From NCBI GenBank assembly GCA_963717695.1, contig CAVQWR010000007.1, positions 310,001 through 374,000 on the forward strand: a stretch of DNA of 64,000 nucleotides, read 5' to 3'. Made by a program: the position numbers and the translations under genes. The first letter of the stretch is position 1. Each line of letters begins with the position of its first letter. Source of the DNA: CAIWHR01 sp963717695 (GTDB lineage Bacteria > Pseudomonadota > Gammaproteobacteria > Burkholderiales > Casimicrobiaceae). Positions 1 to 8,402 of the stretch are shown here, one piece after another. The notes under the pieces were generated by a model. That model was given only the letters and a program-made list of their open reading frames with translations. It searched no databases and was not told the origin of the DNA.

Positions 1-749
1 TCGAATCCCGGATAGCCGGACTCCGCGATTGACGGAAGCTCGGGCAGCAGCGGAAAGCGCTTCGCCGTCGTCACCGCGATCGCGCGAAGCTTGCCCGCCT
101 GGATCTGCGGCTGCAGCGGCTGCATCACCGCGAACATCATCTGCGTCTCGTTCTGGACCGTCGCCGTCACCGCCGGCGGCGAGCCGTTGAACGGCACGTG
201 GAGCGCATCGAACCCCGCCACCGATTTCAGGAGCTCCATGTCGAGATGCGACGAGCTGCCGTTGCCGACCGACGCGTACGCGAGCTTGCCCGGATTGGCC
301 TTCGCGTAGGCGACGAGCTCCTGCAGCGTCTTCACCGGCAGCTGCGCGTTGACGGCGAGCACGTTGGGCTGGCTCGAGGTGATGATCACGGGCGCCAGGT
401 CCTTCTGCACGTCGTACGGAAGCTTCTGCAGCAGCGGGCCGAACGCGAGCGGACCGTTGAATCCGAGCCCCATCGTGTAGCCGTCGGGTGCGGCGCGCGC
501 GACCTCGGTCATCGCGACGGTACCGCCCGCGGCAGGCTTGTTGTCGACGATCACCGGCTGGCCGAGGCGATCCTTCAGCTTGTCGGCGATCGTGCGCGCC
601 AGCGTGTCGAGCGAGCTGCCGGGGCCGGCGGCGACGATGAGCTTGATCGGCTTGTCCGGCCACGTCTGTGCGAATGTTGGCGCAGCGAGCGCGACCAGCG
701 ACGCGAGTATCGCGGCCGCGAATTGCCGAGGTGATCCGAAGCGGGTCAA
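1..749 (-). CDS. Bug-family (TctC) tripartite tricarboxylate transporter substrate-binding protein, partial
   Basis: Reading the minus strand from a TTG at 749 gives a signal peptide ending in APTFAQ, followed by WPDKPIKLIVAAGPGSSLD, the usual opening of Bug receptors. Later segments match the family, for example VIVDNKPAAGG, YASVGNGSSSH and LRAIAVTT. Family members are about 320 residues; about 249 are visible and the C-terminus runs off the left edge. They are periplasmic receptors for small carboxylates feeding TTT transporters, and many are orphans. No TctA or TctB is visible here, and the ligand cannot be inferred. The TTG start is chosen because no in-frame ATG lies upstream; it is 20 bp downstream of the VOC gene stop. 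Confidence 0.85.
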   Translation of the reverse strand, partial: MTRFGSPRQFAAAILASLVALAAPTFAQTWPDKPIKLIVAAGPGSSLDTLARTIADKLKDRLGQPVIVDNKPAAGGTVAMTEVARAAPDGYTMGLGFNGPLAFGPLLQKLPYDVQKDLAPVIITSSQPNVLAVNAQLPVKTLQELVAYAKANPGKLAYASVGNGSSSHLDMELLKSVAGFDALHVPFNGSPPAVTATVQNETQMMFAVMQPLQPQIQAGKLRAIAVTTAKRFPLLPELPSIAESGYPGF

Positions 750-768
750 AGCGGGCTCGAACGCCGCG

Positions 769-1134
769 TCATGCCGGTGTATGACACACGGCTTCGATGT
801 TGTGCCCGTCCGGGTCGAGGACGAACGCGCCGTAGTAATTCGCGTGGTAATGCGGGCGCAGCCCCGGCGGGCCGTTGTCGCGTCCGCCCGCTGCCATCGC
901 CGCCTTGTAGAACGCGTCGACCTGCGCGCGCGAATCGGCGCGAAATGCGATGTGGACACCGGGTGAGTTGGCCTTGCCGCGGCCGATCCAGAAGTCGGGC
1001 TTCGGCGCGACGCCGAACCCGGCGAAGTGCTCCCACTCCATCAGCATGTCGTAGCCGAGCGGCGCGAGCGCGGCGCGGTAGAACGCCTTGCTCCTGCCGA
1101 CATCCGTAACCGTGACGCCGGTGTGATCGATCAT
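769..1134 (-). CDS. VOC family (glyoxalase/bleomycin resistance-like) protein
   Basis: A 121-residue single-module VOC protein. It opens MIDHTGVTVTDVGRSKAFY and closes with AFVLDPDGHNIEAVCH, typical of the beta-alpha-beta-beta-beta fold, with a metal-ligand-type Glu near the C-terminus. Such proteins include dioxygenases, isomerases and resistance proteins, so the substrate is unknown. The ATG has a good Shine-Dalgarno (AGGAG) 6 nt upstream. It lies 9 bp after the argF stop on the same strand, so it is probably co-transcribed with argF. Confidence 0.85.
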   Translation of the reverse strand: MIDHTGVTVTDVGRSKAFYRAALAPLGYDMLMEWEHFAGFGVAPKPDFWIGRGKANSPGVHIAFRADSRAQVDAFYKAAMAAGGRDNGPPGLRPHYHANYYGAFVLDPDGHNIEAVCHTPA

Positions 1135-1143
1135 CGAAGGCTC

Positions 1144-2073
1144 CTAATCGGTGACGTGGCCGCAGACGAGATATTCCAATAGCGCCTTCTGAGCGTGCAA
1201 TCGATTCTCTGCCTCGTCCCACACGACCGACTGCGGACCGTCGATCACCTCGGGTGTGACCTCCTCGCCGCGGTGCACGGGCAGGCAGTGCATGAAAAGC
1301 GCGTCGGGCTTCGCGCCGCCCATCATCGCCGCGTCGACGCACCAGTCGGCGAAGACGCGCTTGCGCTCCTCGTTTTCCGCCTCGAAGCCCATGCTGGTCC
1401 AGACGTCGGTGGTGACGAGGTCGGCGCCGCGGCACGCCATTCTCGGATCGGCGAATACCTCGAAATGTCCCGAGCCCGCGGCGCCGGCGGCCTTCGCGTC
1501 GAGCTCGTAGCCCGGGGGCGAGGACACGTTGACGGTGAAGCCGCAGATCGCCGCGGCCTGGAGCCAGCTCGTCAGCATGTTGTTGGAGTCCCCGATCCAC
1601 GCGACGGTCCTGCCCGTGATCGAGCCGCGATGCTCGATGTACGTGTAGATGTCGGCGAGGATCTGGCAGGGGTGGTGCTCGTTGGTGAGCCCGTTGATCA
1701 CCGGCACGCGCGAATGCGCGGCGAAGCGCTCGATGATCGTCTGCTCGAAGGTGCGGATCATCACCACGTCGACCATGCGCGAGATCACGCGCGCGACGTC
1801 CTCGATCGGCTCGCCGCGCGAGAGCTGCGTGTCGCCGCGGTTGAGGTTGATGGCGATGCCGCCCAGCTGGTTCATCCCCGCCTCGAACGAGACGCGGGTG
1901 CGCGTCGACGCCTTTTCGAACACCATGGCCAGCGTGCGGTCGCGCAGCGGCTGGTAGAGCTCGTAGCGCTTGAACCGCTCCTTGATCGACCGGGTGCGGG
2001 CGAACAGGTGGTCGAATTCGGCGAGCGAAAAGTCGCTGAACTGGAGGAAATGCTTGGGGGGGGCGGCGGGCAT
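1144..2073 (-). CDS. argF: Ornithine carbamoyltransferase
   Basis: Catalyses carbamoyl phosphate + L-ornithine to L-citrulline in arginine synthesis, in the cytoplasm. The carbamoyl-phosphate loop STRTR is at about residues 56-60. The ornithine-binding DVWTSMG motif and the catalytic HCLPVHRG motif (about residue 262) are present. The chosen ATG at 2073 gives 309 residues, matching the family; the frame stays open to a TTG at 2091, six codons upstream. A run of eight Gs near codon 7 is a place where indel errors could hide. carA and carB, which supply carbamoyl phosphate, lie 6 kb away. Confidence 0.95.
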   Translation of the reverse strand: MPAAPPKHFLQFSDFSLAEFDHLFARTRSIKERFKRYELYQPLRDRTLAMVFEKASTRTRVSFEAGMNQLGGIAINLNRGDTQLSRGEPIEDVARVISRMVDVVMIRTFEQTIIERFAAHSRVPVINGLTNEHHPCQILADIYTYIEHRGSITGRTVAWIGDSNNMLTSWLQAAAICGFTVNVSSPPGYELDAKAAGAAGSGHFEVFADPRMACRGADLVTTDVWTSMGFEAENEERKRVFADWCVDAAMMGGAKPDALFMHCLPVHRGEEVTPEVIDGPQSVVWDEAENRLHAQKALLEYLVCGHVTD

Positions 2074-2219
2074 CGGCGGCAGTGGCCGCAATGCGCGGCG
2101 GGGTCAATAAAGGCAAAAATACTAGCACGCAACCTGTGGCGAATTGACACGGGTCAAGGTGCCCGCCCCGCGCGGCCGGTACTGTCGCGCGATCGAAACC
2201 CCGAAAGGACCCGGGACGC

Positions 2220-3428
2220 ATGGACGTGACGGCGCGGTTGGTCGACCCGGACGGCACCGTGACGGTGCAGAACGCGGCATTTCCTCCGCTCGTGATCCGC
2301 GGAAAGCGCGCGCTCCCGATCGTCCAGGGCGGCATGGGCGTCGGCGTGTCGGCGCATCGGCTCGCCGGAACGGTCGCGGGCCTCGGCGCCGTGGGCACGA
2401 TCGCCAGCATCGACCTGCGCCGGCATCACCCCGATCTGATGACGGAGGAGGCGCGCGCCAACAAGACGACCGTCACCGCCGCCAACATGACGGCGCTCGA
2501 TCGCGAGATCCGCGCCGCCAAGGCGCTGGCCGCCGGACGCGGCATCGTCGCCGTGAACATCATGCGCGCCGTCAGCGACTACGCGTCGAGCGTGCGCCAG
2601 GCCTGCGCGAGCGGCATCGATGCGATCGTGATGGGCGCGGGGCTTCCGCTCGATCTACCCGATCTCGCCGCCGATTTTCCCGACGTGGCGCTGATCCCGA
2701 TCCTGTCGGACGCGCGCGGCATCCAGCTCGTGCTCAAGAAGTGGGCACGCAAGGGTCGCATGCCGGACGCGATCGTCGTCGAGCATCCGCGCTACGCAGG
2801 CGGACATCTTGGCGCCGCGAAGATCGAGGACCTCGCCGATCCGCGCTTCGACTTCGAGCGCGTGCTGCCCGACGTGCACGCCTACTTCCGCGCCGAGGGC
2901 ATCGCGCCGGATGCAATTCCGCTCATTCCCGCGGGCGGCATCAACACGCACGAGCGCATCGGCGAGCTGCTGGCACTCGGCGCGTCGGCCGTGCAGATCG
3001 GTACAGCGTTCGCGGTGACGGAGGAGGGTGACGCCGACCTCGAGTTCAAGAAGGTTCTGGCGGGTGCCAAGCCCGAGGACATCGTCGAGTTCATGAGCGT
3101 CGCGGGATTGCCCGCGCGCGCGGTGCGCACACCGTGGCTCGAGAACTACCTCAAGTATCTTCCCAAGCTCACGGCGGTCGCGCACAAGAAGCCGCGCTGC
3201 ACGCTGAAGTGGGATTGCCTCGTCCAGTGCGGCCTGCGCGACGGCAACGCGAAGGCGGGCCAGTTCTGCATCGACATGCAGCTCGCCGCGGGCTTGCGCG
3301 GCGACGTGGGCAAGGGGCTCTTCTTCCGCGGTGCCTCGTCGCTGCCGTTCGGCAGCGAGATCCGCCCGGTGAAAGAGCTCCTCGACTACCTGATGACCGG
3401 GTGCATGCCCGCGCCGCGCGCCGCCTGA
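2220..3428 (+). CDS. Nitronate monooxygenase (2-nitropropane dioxygenase family)
   Basis: An FMN-dependent TIM-barrel flavoprotein of 402 residues. Family features are the glycine-rich opening PIVQGGMGVGVSAHRLAG, the substrate-side segment VEHPRYAGGHLGA and the phosphate-binding IPAGGINT ... LGASAVQIGTAF. The family oxidises alkyl nitronates; some members are enoyl reductases, so the exact substrate is uncertain. The C-terminal part is Cys-containing (WDCLVQCGL), as in the longer NMO-like subgroup. The ATG is preceded by GAAAGG. It is divergent from argF. Confidence 0.85.
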   Translation: MDVTARLVDPDGTVTVQNAAFPPLVIRGKRALPIVQGGMGVGVSAHRLAGTVAGLGAVGTIASIDLRRHHPDLMTEEARANKTTVTAANMTALDREIRAAKALAAGRGIVAVNIMRAVSDYASSVRQACASGIDAIVMGAGLPLDLPDLAADFPDVALIPILSDARGIQLVLKKWARKGRMPDAIVVEHPRYAGGHLGAAKIEDLADPRFDFERVLPDVHAYFRAEGIAPDAIPLIPAGGINTHERIGELLALGASAVQIGTAFAVTEEGDADLEFKKVLAGAKPEDIVEFMSVAGLPARAVRTPWLENYLKYLPKLTAVAHKKPRCTLKWDCLVQCGLRDGNAKAGQFCIDMQLAAGLRGDVGKGLFFRGASSLPFGSEIRPVKELLDYLMTGCMPAPRAA

Positions 3429-3465
3429 ACCCGCGCAGCGGTCCTCACGGGCCTGCGCAAATGAA

Positions 3466-3487
3466 AAGAGCGCCCGGAGGCGCTCTT
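3466..3487 (-). terminator. Rho-independent terminator of rpsT
   Basis: A 9 bp perfect stem (3466-3474 with 3479-3487) and a 4 nt loop. Read on the minus strand the hairpin ends in a short U-tract formed by the AAAA at 3464-3467. It lies 24 bp beyond the rpsT stop and may also stop transcripts arriving from the plus-strand NMO gene. Confidence 0.8.
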
Positions 3488-3510
3488 GCAATCACGGGAT
3501 AAGGAGCCGG

Positions 3511-3774
3511 TCAGGCGAGGGCCTTGATGGCCTGCGCCATCCGCGACTTCGTGCGCGATGCGGTGTTCTTGTGGACGATCTTCTTGTCCGCGATGCGGTC
3601 GATGACCGCCTGCGAAGCCTGGAATTCCTTGGTCGCCGCGGCCTTGTCGCCGGCGGCGATCGCCTTGCGCACGCGCTTCACTGCGGTGCGCAGCGTCGAG
3701 CGCAGGCTCGTGTTGCGCTGGTTCGTTGCGGCAGCCTGACGGGCGCGCTTGCGCGCTTGGGCACTATTGGCCAT
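3511..3774 (-). CDS. rpsT: 30S ribosomal protein S20
   Basis: An 87-residue, Lys/Arg/Ala-rich protein starting MANSAQARKRARQAAATN, the standard S20 N-terminus; it binds 16S rRNA in the small subunit. The length is normal. As usual it is monocistronic and lies divergent from murJ, a common arrangement in proteobacteria. A terminator follows and a promoter is visible upstream. Confidence 0.97.
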   Translation of the reverse strand: MANSAQARKRARQAAATNQRNTSLRSTLRTAVKRVRKAIAAGDKAAATKEFQASQAVIDRIADKKIVHKNTASRTKSRMAQAIKALA

Positions 3775-3816
3775 GAATCGACATCCTTGTGCTGGAGCTC
3801 GGGAAAAAGACCAAGC

Positions 3817-3845
3817 ATAATAGCAGCTTATCCCGCACGCCGCAA
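3817..3845 (-). promoter_or_regulatory. Probable sigma70 promoter of rpsT
   Basis: On the minus strand TTGCGG (3845-3840), a 17 bp spacer and TATTAT (3822-3817) lie about 43 bp upstream of the rpsT ATG. Matches to consensus are fair and the spacing is ideal. Confidence 0.55.
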
Positions 3846-3956
3846 GGTCGGGCGGATCCTTAGCTCCCGGACCTGAATGCCCGCCTTCCCGCTGCCCCTG
3901 TGCGCCCGCCTGAGCCCGACCGGCCTGCGAAGCGCCGTCCCCCGTCCGGCCACCCC

Positions 3957-5534
3957 GTGAACCTGCTCCGCGCCCTGTCGACGGTGAGCGGGATGACGCT
4001 CCTGTCCCGCATCAGCGGCCTCGCGCGGGAGAGCCTCAAGGCCGCCGCCTTCGGGGCCGGCGTGCAGATGGACGCGTTCGAGGCGGCGTTCCGGCTGCCC
4101 AACATCCTGCGCCGGCTCTTCGCCGAAGGCGCCTTTGCGCAGGCATTCGTGCCCATCTTCGCCCAGTACCGCCGCCAGCGCGGCGAGGCCGAGACCAAGC
4201 TCCTCGTCGATCACGTCGCGACACTGCTTGCGCTGACGCTCGTGGTCGTGACCATCGCCGGTGTGCTCGCGGCGCCGTGGCTCGTCTACGCGCTCGCCTC
4301 GGGCTTCGCGCAGACGCCGGGCAAGGTCGAGCTGACCGCCGATCTCATCCGGATCAGCTTTCCGTACATCTTCTTCGTGTCGCTGGTCTCGCTCGCCGGC
4401 AGCATCCTAAACGTCTACCGGAAGTTCGCGATTCCGGCGTTCACGCCGGTGCTGCTCAATCTCTCCATCATCGGCGCGGCGCTGTTCCTCGCGCCGTACT
4501 GCAATCCGCCGATCGCCGCGCTCTCGTGGGGCGTGTTCATCGGCGGCGTGGCACAGCTCGCGCTGCAGATTCCGGCACTGATGCGGATCGGCATGCTGCC
4601 GAGGATCCGCTTCGACTGGCACGACGAGGGCGTGCGGCGCGTGCTGCGCAACATGGGACCCGCGGTGCTCGGCGTGTCGGCGGCGCAGATCTCGCAGCTC
4701 ATCAACACGCAGCTCGCGTCGGCACTGGGCGACGGCCGCATCTCGTGGATCACCTATGCGGACCGGCTGATGGAATTCCCGAGCGCGCTCCTCGGAGTCG
4801 CGCTCGGCACGGTGATCCTGCCGTCGCTCGCGAAGCACCATGCGGACGACAACACCGAGCAGTACTCGGCGCTGCTCGACTGGAGCCTGCGTCTCGCGTT
4901 CCTGCTGGCCCTTCCCGCCGCCGTGGCGCTGTGGGTGCTCGCGATTCCGATGATCTCGACGCTCTACCAGTACGGCCGCTTCACTCTCAACGACGTCCTG
5001 CAGACGCGCGACGCGCTGCTGGGCTACAGCGTGGGTCTTCTCGGGCTCATCCTCGTGAAGATCCTCGCACCGGGGTTCTACGCGCGGCAGATCATGAAGA
5101 CGCCGGTGAAGATTGCGTTCCTGACGGTGCTGGTGGCGCAGACGCTCGCGCTGATCCTCATGTACCGGATCGGACACGCGGGGCTCACGCTCTCGACGTC
5201 GATCGGCGCATCCCTAAACGCGGCGCTGCTGTTCTGGTACCTGAGGCGCCACGGCATCTACCGTCCGAGCGCCGGCTGGCTGCTCTTCGTCTGCCGCGTC
5301 GTCATCGCGCTGTTCGCGCTGGGCGCGCTCCTCTACTGGATCGCGGGACCGTCGTCCTTCTGGCTCGGGGCGTCGCTGTGGGCCAAGGTCGGGCGACTGG
5401 CCGGGGTGTGCGCCGCCGGCGCCGTCGCCTATTTCGCGTCGCTGTGGCTGCTCGGCTTCCGCATCGCCGACTTCAACCGGCGCGAGTCCGACACCGAGCC
5501 TGCGATCGTGGCGCCGCCACCGGCCGAGGACTGA
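3957..5534 (+). CDS. murJ: Lipid II flippase MurJ
   Basis: An inner-membrane MOP-superfamily flippase that moves lipid II to the periplasmic face for peptidoglycan synthesis. The GTG at 3957 gives VNLLRALSTVSGMTLLSRISGL, the conserved MurJ start, and 525 residues with about 14 hydrophobic segments. The frame stays open upstream to 3900, but that extension is Pro/Arg-rich and not family-like. The conserved RRLFAEGAFAQAFVPIF segment is present. It is convergent with fur, leaving only 12 bp between stops. Confidence 0.95.
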   Translation: MNLLRALSTVSGMTLLSRISGLARESLKAAAFGAGVQMDAFEAAFRLPNILRRLFAEGAFAQAFVPIFAQYRRQRGEAETKLLVDHVATLLALTLVVVTIAGVLAAPWLVYALASGFAQTPGKVELTADLIRISFPYIFFVSLVSLAGSILNVYRKFAIPAFTPVLLNLSIIGAALFLAPYCNPPIAALSWGVFIGGVAQLALQIPALMRIGMLPRIRFDWHDEGVRRVLRNMGPAVLGVSAAQISQLINTQLASALGDGRISWITYADRLMEFPSALLGVALGTVILPSLAKHHADDNTEQYSALLDWSLRLAFLLALPAAVALWVLAIPMISTLYQYGRFTLNDVLQTRDALLGYSVGLLGLILVKILAPGFYARQIMKTPVKIAFLTVLVAQTLALILMYRIGHAGLTLSTSIGASLNAALLFWYLRRHGIYRPSAGWLLFVCRVVIALFALGALLYWIAGPSSFWLGASLWAKVGRLAGVCAAGAVAYFASLWLLGFRIADFNRRESDTEPAIVAPPPAED

Positions 5535-5546
5535 CAGACCGGGGAT

Positions 5547-5987
5547 TCAGGCGTCGGTGTCCGGCTTCCGGTGCGGGCACGCGGGCTTCGCGCATTCGAC
5601 GTAGAGATAGAGCGCGTGCTCGACGATCTTGAAGCCGCGCTCGCCCGCGATCGTCGCCTGCCGCTTTTCGATCTCGGGGTCGTAGAACTCCTCGACGCGG
5701 CCGCAGTCGAGGCAGACGAGGTGGTCGTGGTGCCGGCCCTCGTTCAGCTCGAAGATCGCCTTGCCGGTTTCGAAATGGTGCCGGATCAGTAGACCGGCCT
5801 GCTCGAACTGGGTCAGCACGCGGTAGACCGTCGCGAGGCCGATGTCGAGCCCCTCGCCCAGGAGCTGCCGGTAGACGTCCTCGGCGGTCAGGTGGCGTAC
5901 CTTCGACTGCTCGAAGAGCGTGATGATCTTGAGCCGCGGCACCGTGGCCTTGAGTCCCGCGTTCTTGAGGTCGTGTGGTGTCGTCAT
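5547..5987 (-). CDS. fur: Ferric uptake regulator Fur
   Basis: An iron-sensing winged-helix repressor of 146 residues. The ATG at 5987 (MTTPHDLKNAGLKATVPRLK) is preferred to the upstream start at 6056, which adds a Pro-rich tail. The DNA-recognition helix region DIGLATVYRVLTQFE, the metal site HHDHLVCLDCG and a second Cys pair ending CAKPACPH are all present. It is divergent from bamE, the classic beta/gammaproteobacterial arrangement. I could not identify a Fur box in the shared intergenic region. Confidence 0.96.
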   Translation of the reverse strand: MTTPHDLKNAGLKATVPRLKIITLFEQSKVRHLTAEDVYRQLLGEGLDIGLATVYRVLTQFEQAGLLIRHHFETGKAIFELNEGRHHDHLVCLDCGRVEEFYDPEIEKRQATIAGERGFKIVEHALYLYVECAKPACPHRKPDTDA

Positions 5988-6066
5988 GCGCGGCGTCTCG
6001 ACGTGGGCGGATGGAGAGGATGGCGGGAAGCCGCCGGGAAGGCGCGGGAGATCCATCGCCCGCGGC

Positions 6067-6072
6067 TATAAT
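6067..6072 (+). promoter_or_regulatory. Probable -10 box of the bamE-dapB promoter
   Basis: A perfect TATAAT 30 bp upstream of the bamE GTG in the fur/bamE divergent region. No convincing -35 is visible at 16-18 bp. Confidence 0.45.
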
Positions 6073-6101
6073 AGCGAGTCCCCCGGCAAATTCACAGGCA
6101 C

Positions 6102-6611
6102 GTGGCAAACCTTTCCTCTCCGTCGCAATCGCGCCCGCGCTTCTCGGCCTCGATCCTTCTTCCGCTCGCCTTCGTGGCGATCGCGGCCCTCGGCGGTTGC
6201 CAGACGATGGACACGTATTTTCCGACGATGCGATCGTTCGGCATCTACAAGCTCGACGTCATCCAGGGCAATTACCTTACGCAGGACATGGTCGACCGCC
6301 TGAAGGTCGGGCTGCCGAAGCAGCAGGTGCGCCTGATCCTCGGCACGCCGCTCATCACCAGCGCGTTCCGCGACAACCGCTGGGATTACGTGTTCGAGTT
6401 CAAGGGGCAGGGCAGGCCCGAGGAGCATCGCCAGCTCACTGTCTATTTCGTCGACGAGAAGCTTGCGCGCTGGGAAGGCGACGCGATGCCGGCCTCGCAG
6501 ATCGAAGCGAATCGCGCGGCGGCAGAAAAGACGCTGCCGCACGTGTCCTCGGCCGAGGACAAGGGCTTCATGGACTGGTTCCTCGACATCTTCCGGAAGT
6601 CCTCGCCGTGA
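6102..6611 (+). CDS. bamE: Outer membrane assembly lipoprotein BamE (OmlA/SmpA)
   Basis: A small lipoprotein of the BAM complex, which inserts beta-barrel proteins in the outer membrane. It has an N-terminal signal with lipobox ALGGC (mature Cys near residue 33). The BamE core includes YLTQDMVDRLKVGLPKQQV and LILGTPLITSAFRDNRWDY. It starts at GTG 6102 and has 169 residues, with a C-terminal tail longer than in E. coli. Its TGA overlaps the dapB GTG, implying translational coupling. Confidence 0.94.
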   Translation: MANLSSPSQSRPRFSASILLPLAFVAIAALGGCQTMDTYFPTMRSFGIYKLDVIQGNYLTQDMVDRLKVGLPKQQVRLILGTPLITSAFRDNRWDYVFEFKGQGRPEEHRQLTVYFVDEKLARWEGDAMPASQIEANRAAAEKTLPHVSSAEDKGFMDWFLDIFRKSSP

Positions 6612-7420
6612 CACGCGTTGCGATCGCGGGCGCCGGCGGCCGGATGGGCCAGGCGCTGATCGCCGCGACGCTCGCCGACTCCACGCTCACCCTCGCCGCT
6701 GCCATCGACGTCGCGGGCAGCGCGGCCGTGAACAGTGACGCCGGACTGCCGCTCGGCCGCACCACCGGCGTGATCGTCGGCGCCGACGTCGACGCCGCGC
6801 TCGCCGGCAGCGACGTGCTGATCGACTTCACGCGTCCCGAGGGCACGCTGGTCCATCTCGCCGCATGCGCGCGCCACGGCACCGGCGCCGTGGTCGGCAC
6901 CACCGGGTTCACCGACGCGCAGCGAAATGCGATCGCGGACACCGCGACGAAGATTCCGATCGTGCTCGCCGCCAACATGAGCGTGGGCGTCAACGTGCTC
7001 CTTAAGCTCGTCGAGACGGCGGCGCAGCGGCTGGGTGACGGGTACGACATCGAGATCGTGGAGATGCACCACCGGCACAAGGTGGACGCGCCGTCCGGCA
7101 CGGCGCTGGCGCTCGGCGCCGCCGCGGCCGCCGGTTCCGGACGCAAGCTCAAGGACTGCGCGGTGTACGCGCGCGAGGGCGTCACCGGCGAGCGCAAGTC
7201 CGGGAGCATCGGCTTCGCGAGTCTTCGCGGCGGAGACGTCGTCGGCGACCACACGGTGATCTTCGCCACCGGCGGCGAGCGCATCGAGCTCGCGCACAAG
7301 GCGAGCTCGCGCCACAATTTCGCGGCCGGCGCGCTGCGCGCCGCGCACTTCGTCGCCGCGCGCCGCGCGGCGGGCGCTGCGGGACTTTCCGACATGCAGG
7401 ACGTCCTCGGTCTGCGCTAG
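6608..7420 (+). CDS. dapB: 4-hydroxy-tetrahydrodipicolinate reductase
   Basis: Reduces HTPA with NAD(P)H in the lysine/diaminopimelate pathway. It starts at GTG 6608, overlapping the bamE stop by GTGA; 270 residues, normal for DapB. The dinucleotide motif VAIAGAGGRMGQ is at the N-terminus. The catalytic segment EMHHRHKVDAPSGTA carries the His pair and Lys, and SIGFASLRGGDVVGDH is the C-terminal family motif. Confidence 0.96.
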   Translation: MTRVAIAGAGGRMGQALIAATLADSTLTLAAAIDVAGSAAVNSDAGLPLGRTTGVIVGADVDAALAGSDVLIDFTRPEGTLVHLAACARHGTGAVVGTTGFTDAQRNAIADTATKIPIVLAANMSVGVNVLLKLVETAAQRLGDGYDIEIVEMHHRHKVDAPSGTALALGAAAAAGSGRKLKDCAVYAREGVTGERKSGSIGFASLRGGDVVGDHTVIFATGGERIELAHKASSRHNFAAGALRAAHFVAARRAAGAAGLSDMQDVLGLR

Positions 7421-7430
7421 GCCGGCGCGG

Positions 7431-8200
7431 ATGACGACGCCGCCGTTCGATCTCGCCGGCCGCATCGCGCTGGTCACGGGCGGCGGCACGGGACTCGGAT
7501 TCGCCATTGCGGCCGGGCTCGCGCGCGCCGGCGCCCGCGTCGTGCTGAACGGACGCCGCCGGGAAATCCTGGAGCAGGCCGCGGCGCGGCTCATCGACGA
7601 GGGCATACCCGCCGACGTCGCCGCGTTCGACGTCACGGATGCCGACGCGGTCGCGGCTGCCACCGCGCGCATCGCGCGGGACATCGGCGCGATCGACATC
7701 CTCGTCAACAATGCCGCGGTCAATCAGCGCAAGCCGTTCGGCGAATTCACGCCGGAAGAGTGGCGCGCGCTGCATGCGGCCAACGTCGACGGACCGTTCC
7801 TCGTCACGCGCGCCGTGCTGCCGTCGATGCGCTCGCGCCGGCGCGGCAAGATCATCAACATCTGCTCGCTCGCCTCCGACCTCGGCCGTCCCAACATCGT
7901 CCCGTACGCGGCAAGCAAGGGGGCGATCAGGATGCTGACCCGCGCGCTCGCGGTCGAGGTCGCGCCGCACAACATCCAGGTCAACGGCATCGCCCCCGGT
8001 TTCTTCCGCACCGAGATGAATGCCGCGCTCACGGCCGATGCCGATTTTTCGGCCTGGGTCGCCCGGCGCACGCCGGCGGGTCGCTGGGGCGAGCCGCCGG
8101 AAATTGCCGGCGCCGCCGTCTTTCTCGCATCACCGGCCGCCGATTACGTGACCGGTCACATCCTCTACGTCGACGGGGGATTCTCGCGCGAGCTTATTAG
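7431..8200 (+). CDS. SDR family oxidoreductase (gluconate 5-dehydrogenase-like)
   Basis: A classical short-chain dehydrogenase with the NAD(P) motif TGGGTGLG, the NNAA motif, catalytic Ser in SLAS, YAASK (Tyr and Lys) and the C-terminal YVDGG. It sits 10 bp after dapB. The reading frame has no stop after YVDGGFSREL and runs on into carA at 8403. The domain must end near 8190, and the nearest stop (TAG 8198-8200) is in another frame, so I end the gene there. A frameshift near 8185-8195 or true loss of the stop would explain this. The sugar or acid substrate is unknown. Confidence 0.8.
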
Positions 8201-8285
8201 CGTCGAGCGGTGCGGAATCGAATCGCGCGTGCACCGACGGTCATGGCGCGCCTGCGGTTGCGCGCTTCGCCCGCCGATTTGCGGG

Positions 8286-8291
8286 TATAAT
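8286..8291 (+). promoter_or_regulatory. Probable -10 box of the carA promoter
   Basis: TATAAT 112 bp upstream of the carA ATG, inside the open-frame tail after the SDR. It suggests carAB has its own promoter, against a real SDR-CarA fusion protein. The -35 is not clear. Confidence 0.4.
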
Positions 8292-8402
8292 TGGCTGCTT
8301 CAAAGCGGGAATGGCTGCGGCGACGCGGACGTTCCCGCTTCGCACATCCGGACCCGGCCGGAATCCCTCCGGCGCCCGGTTGAAGCCCAACGCGATTTCG
8401 AC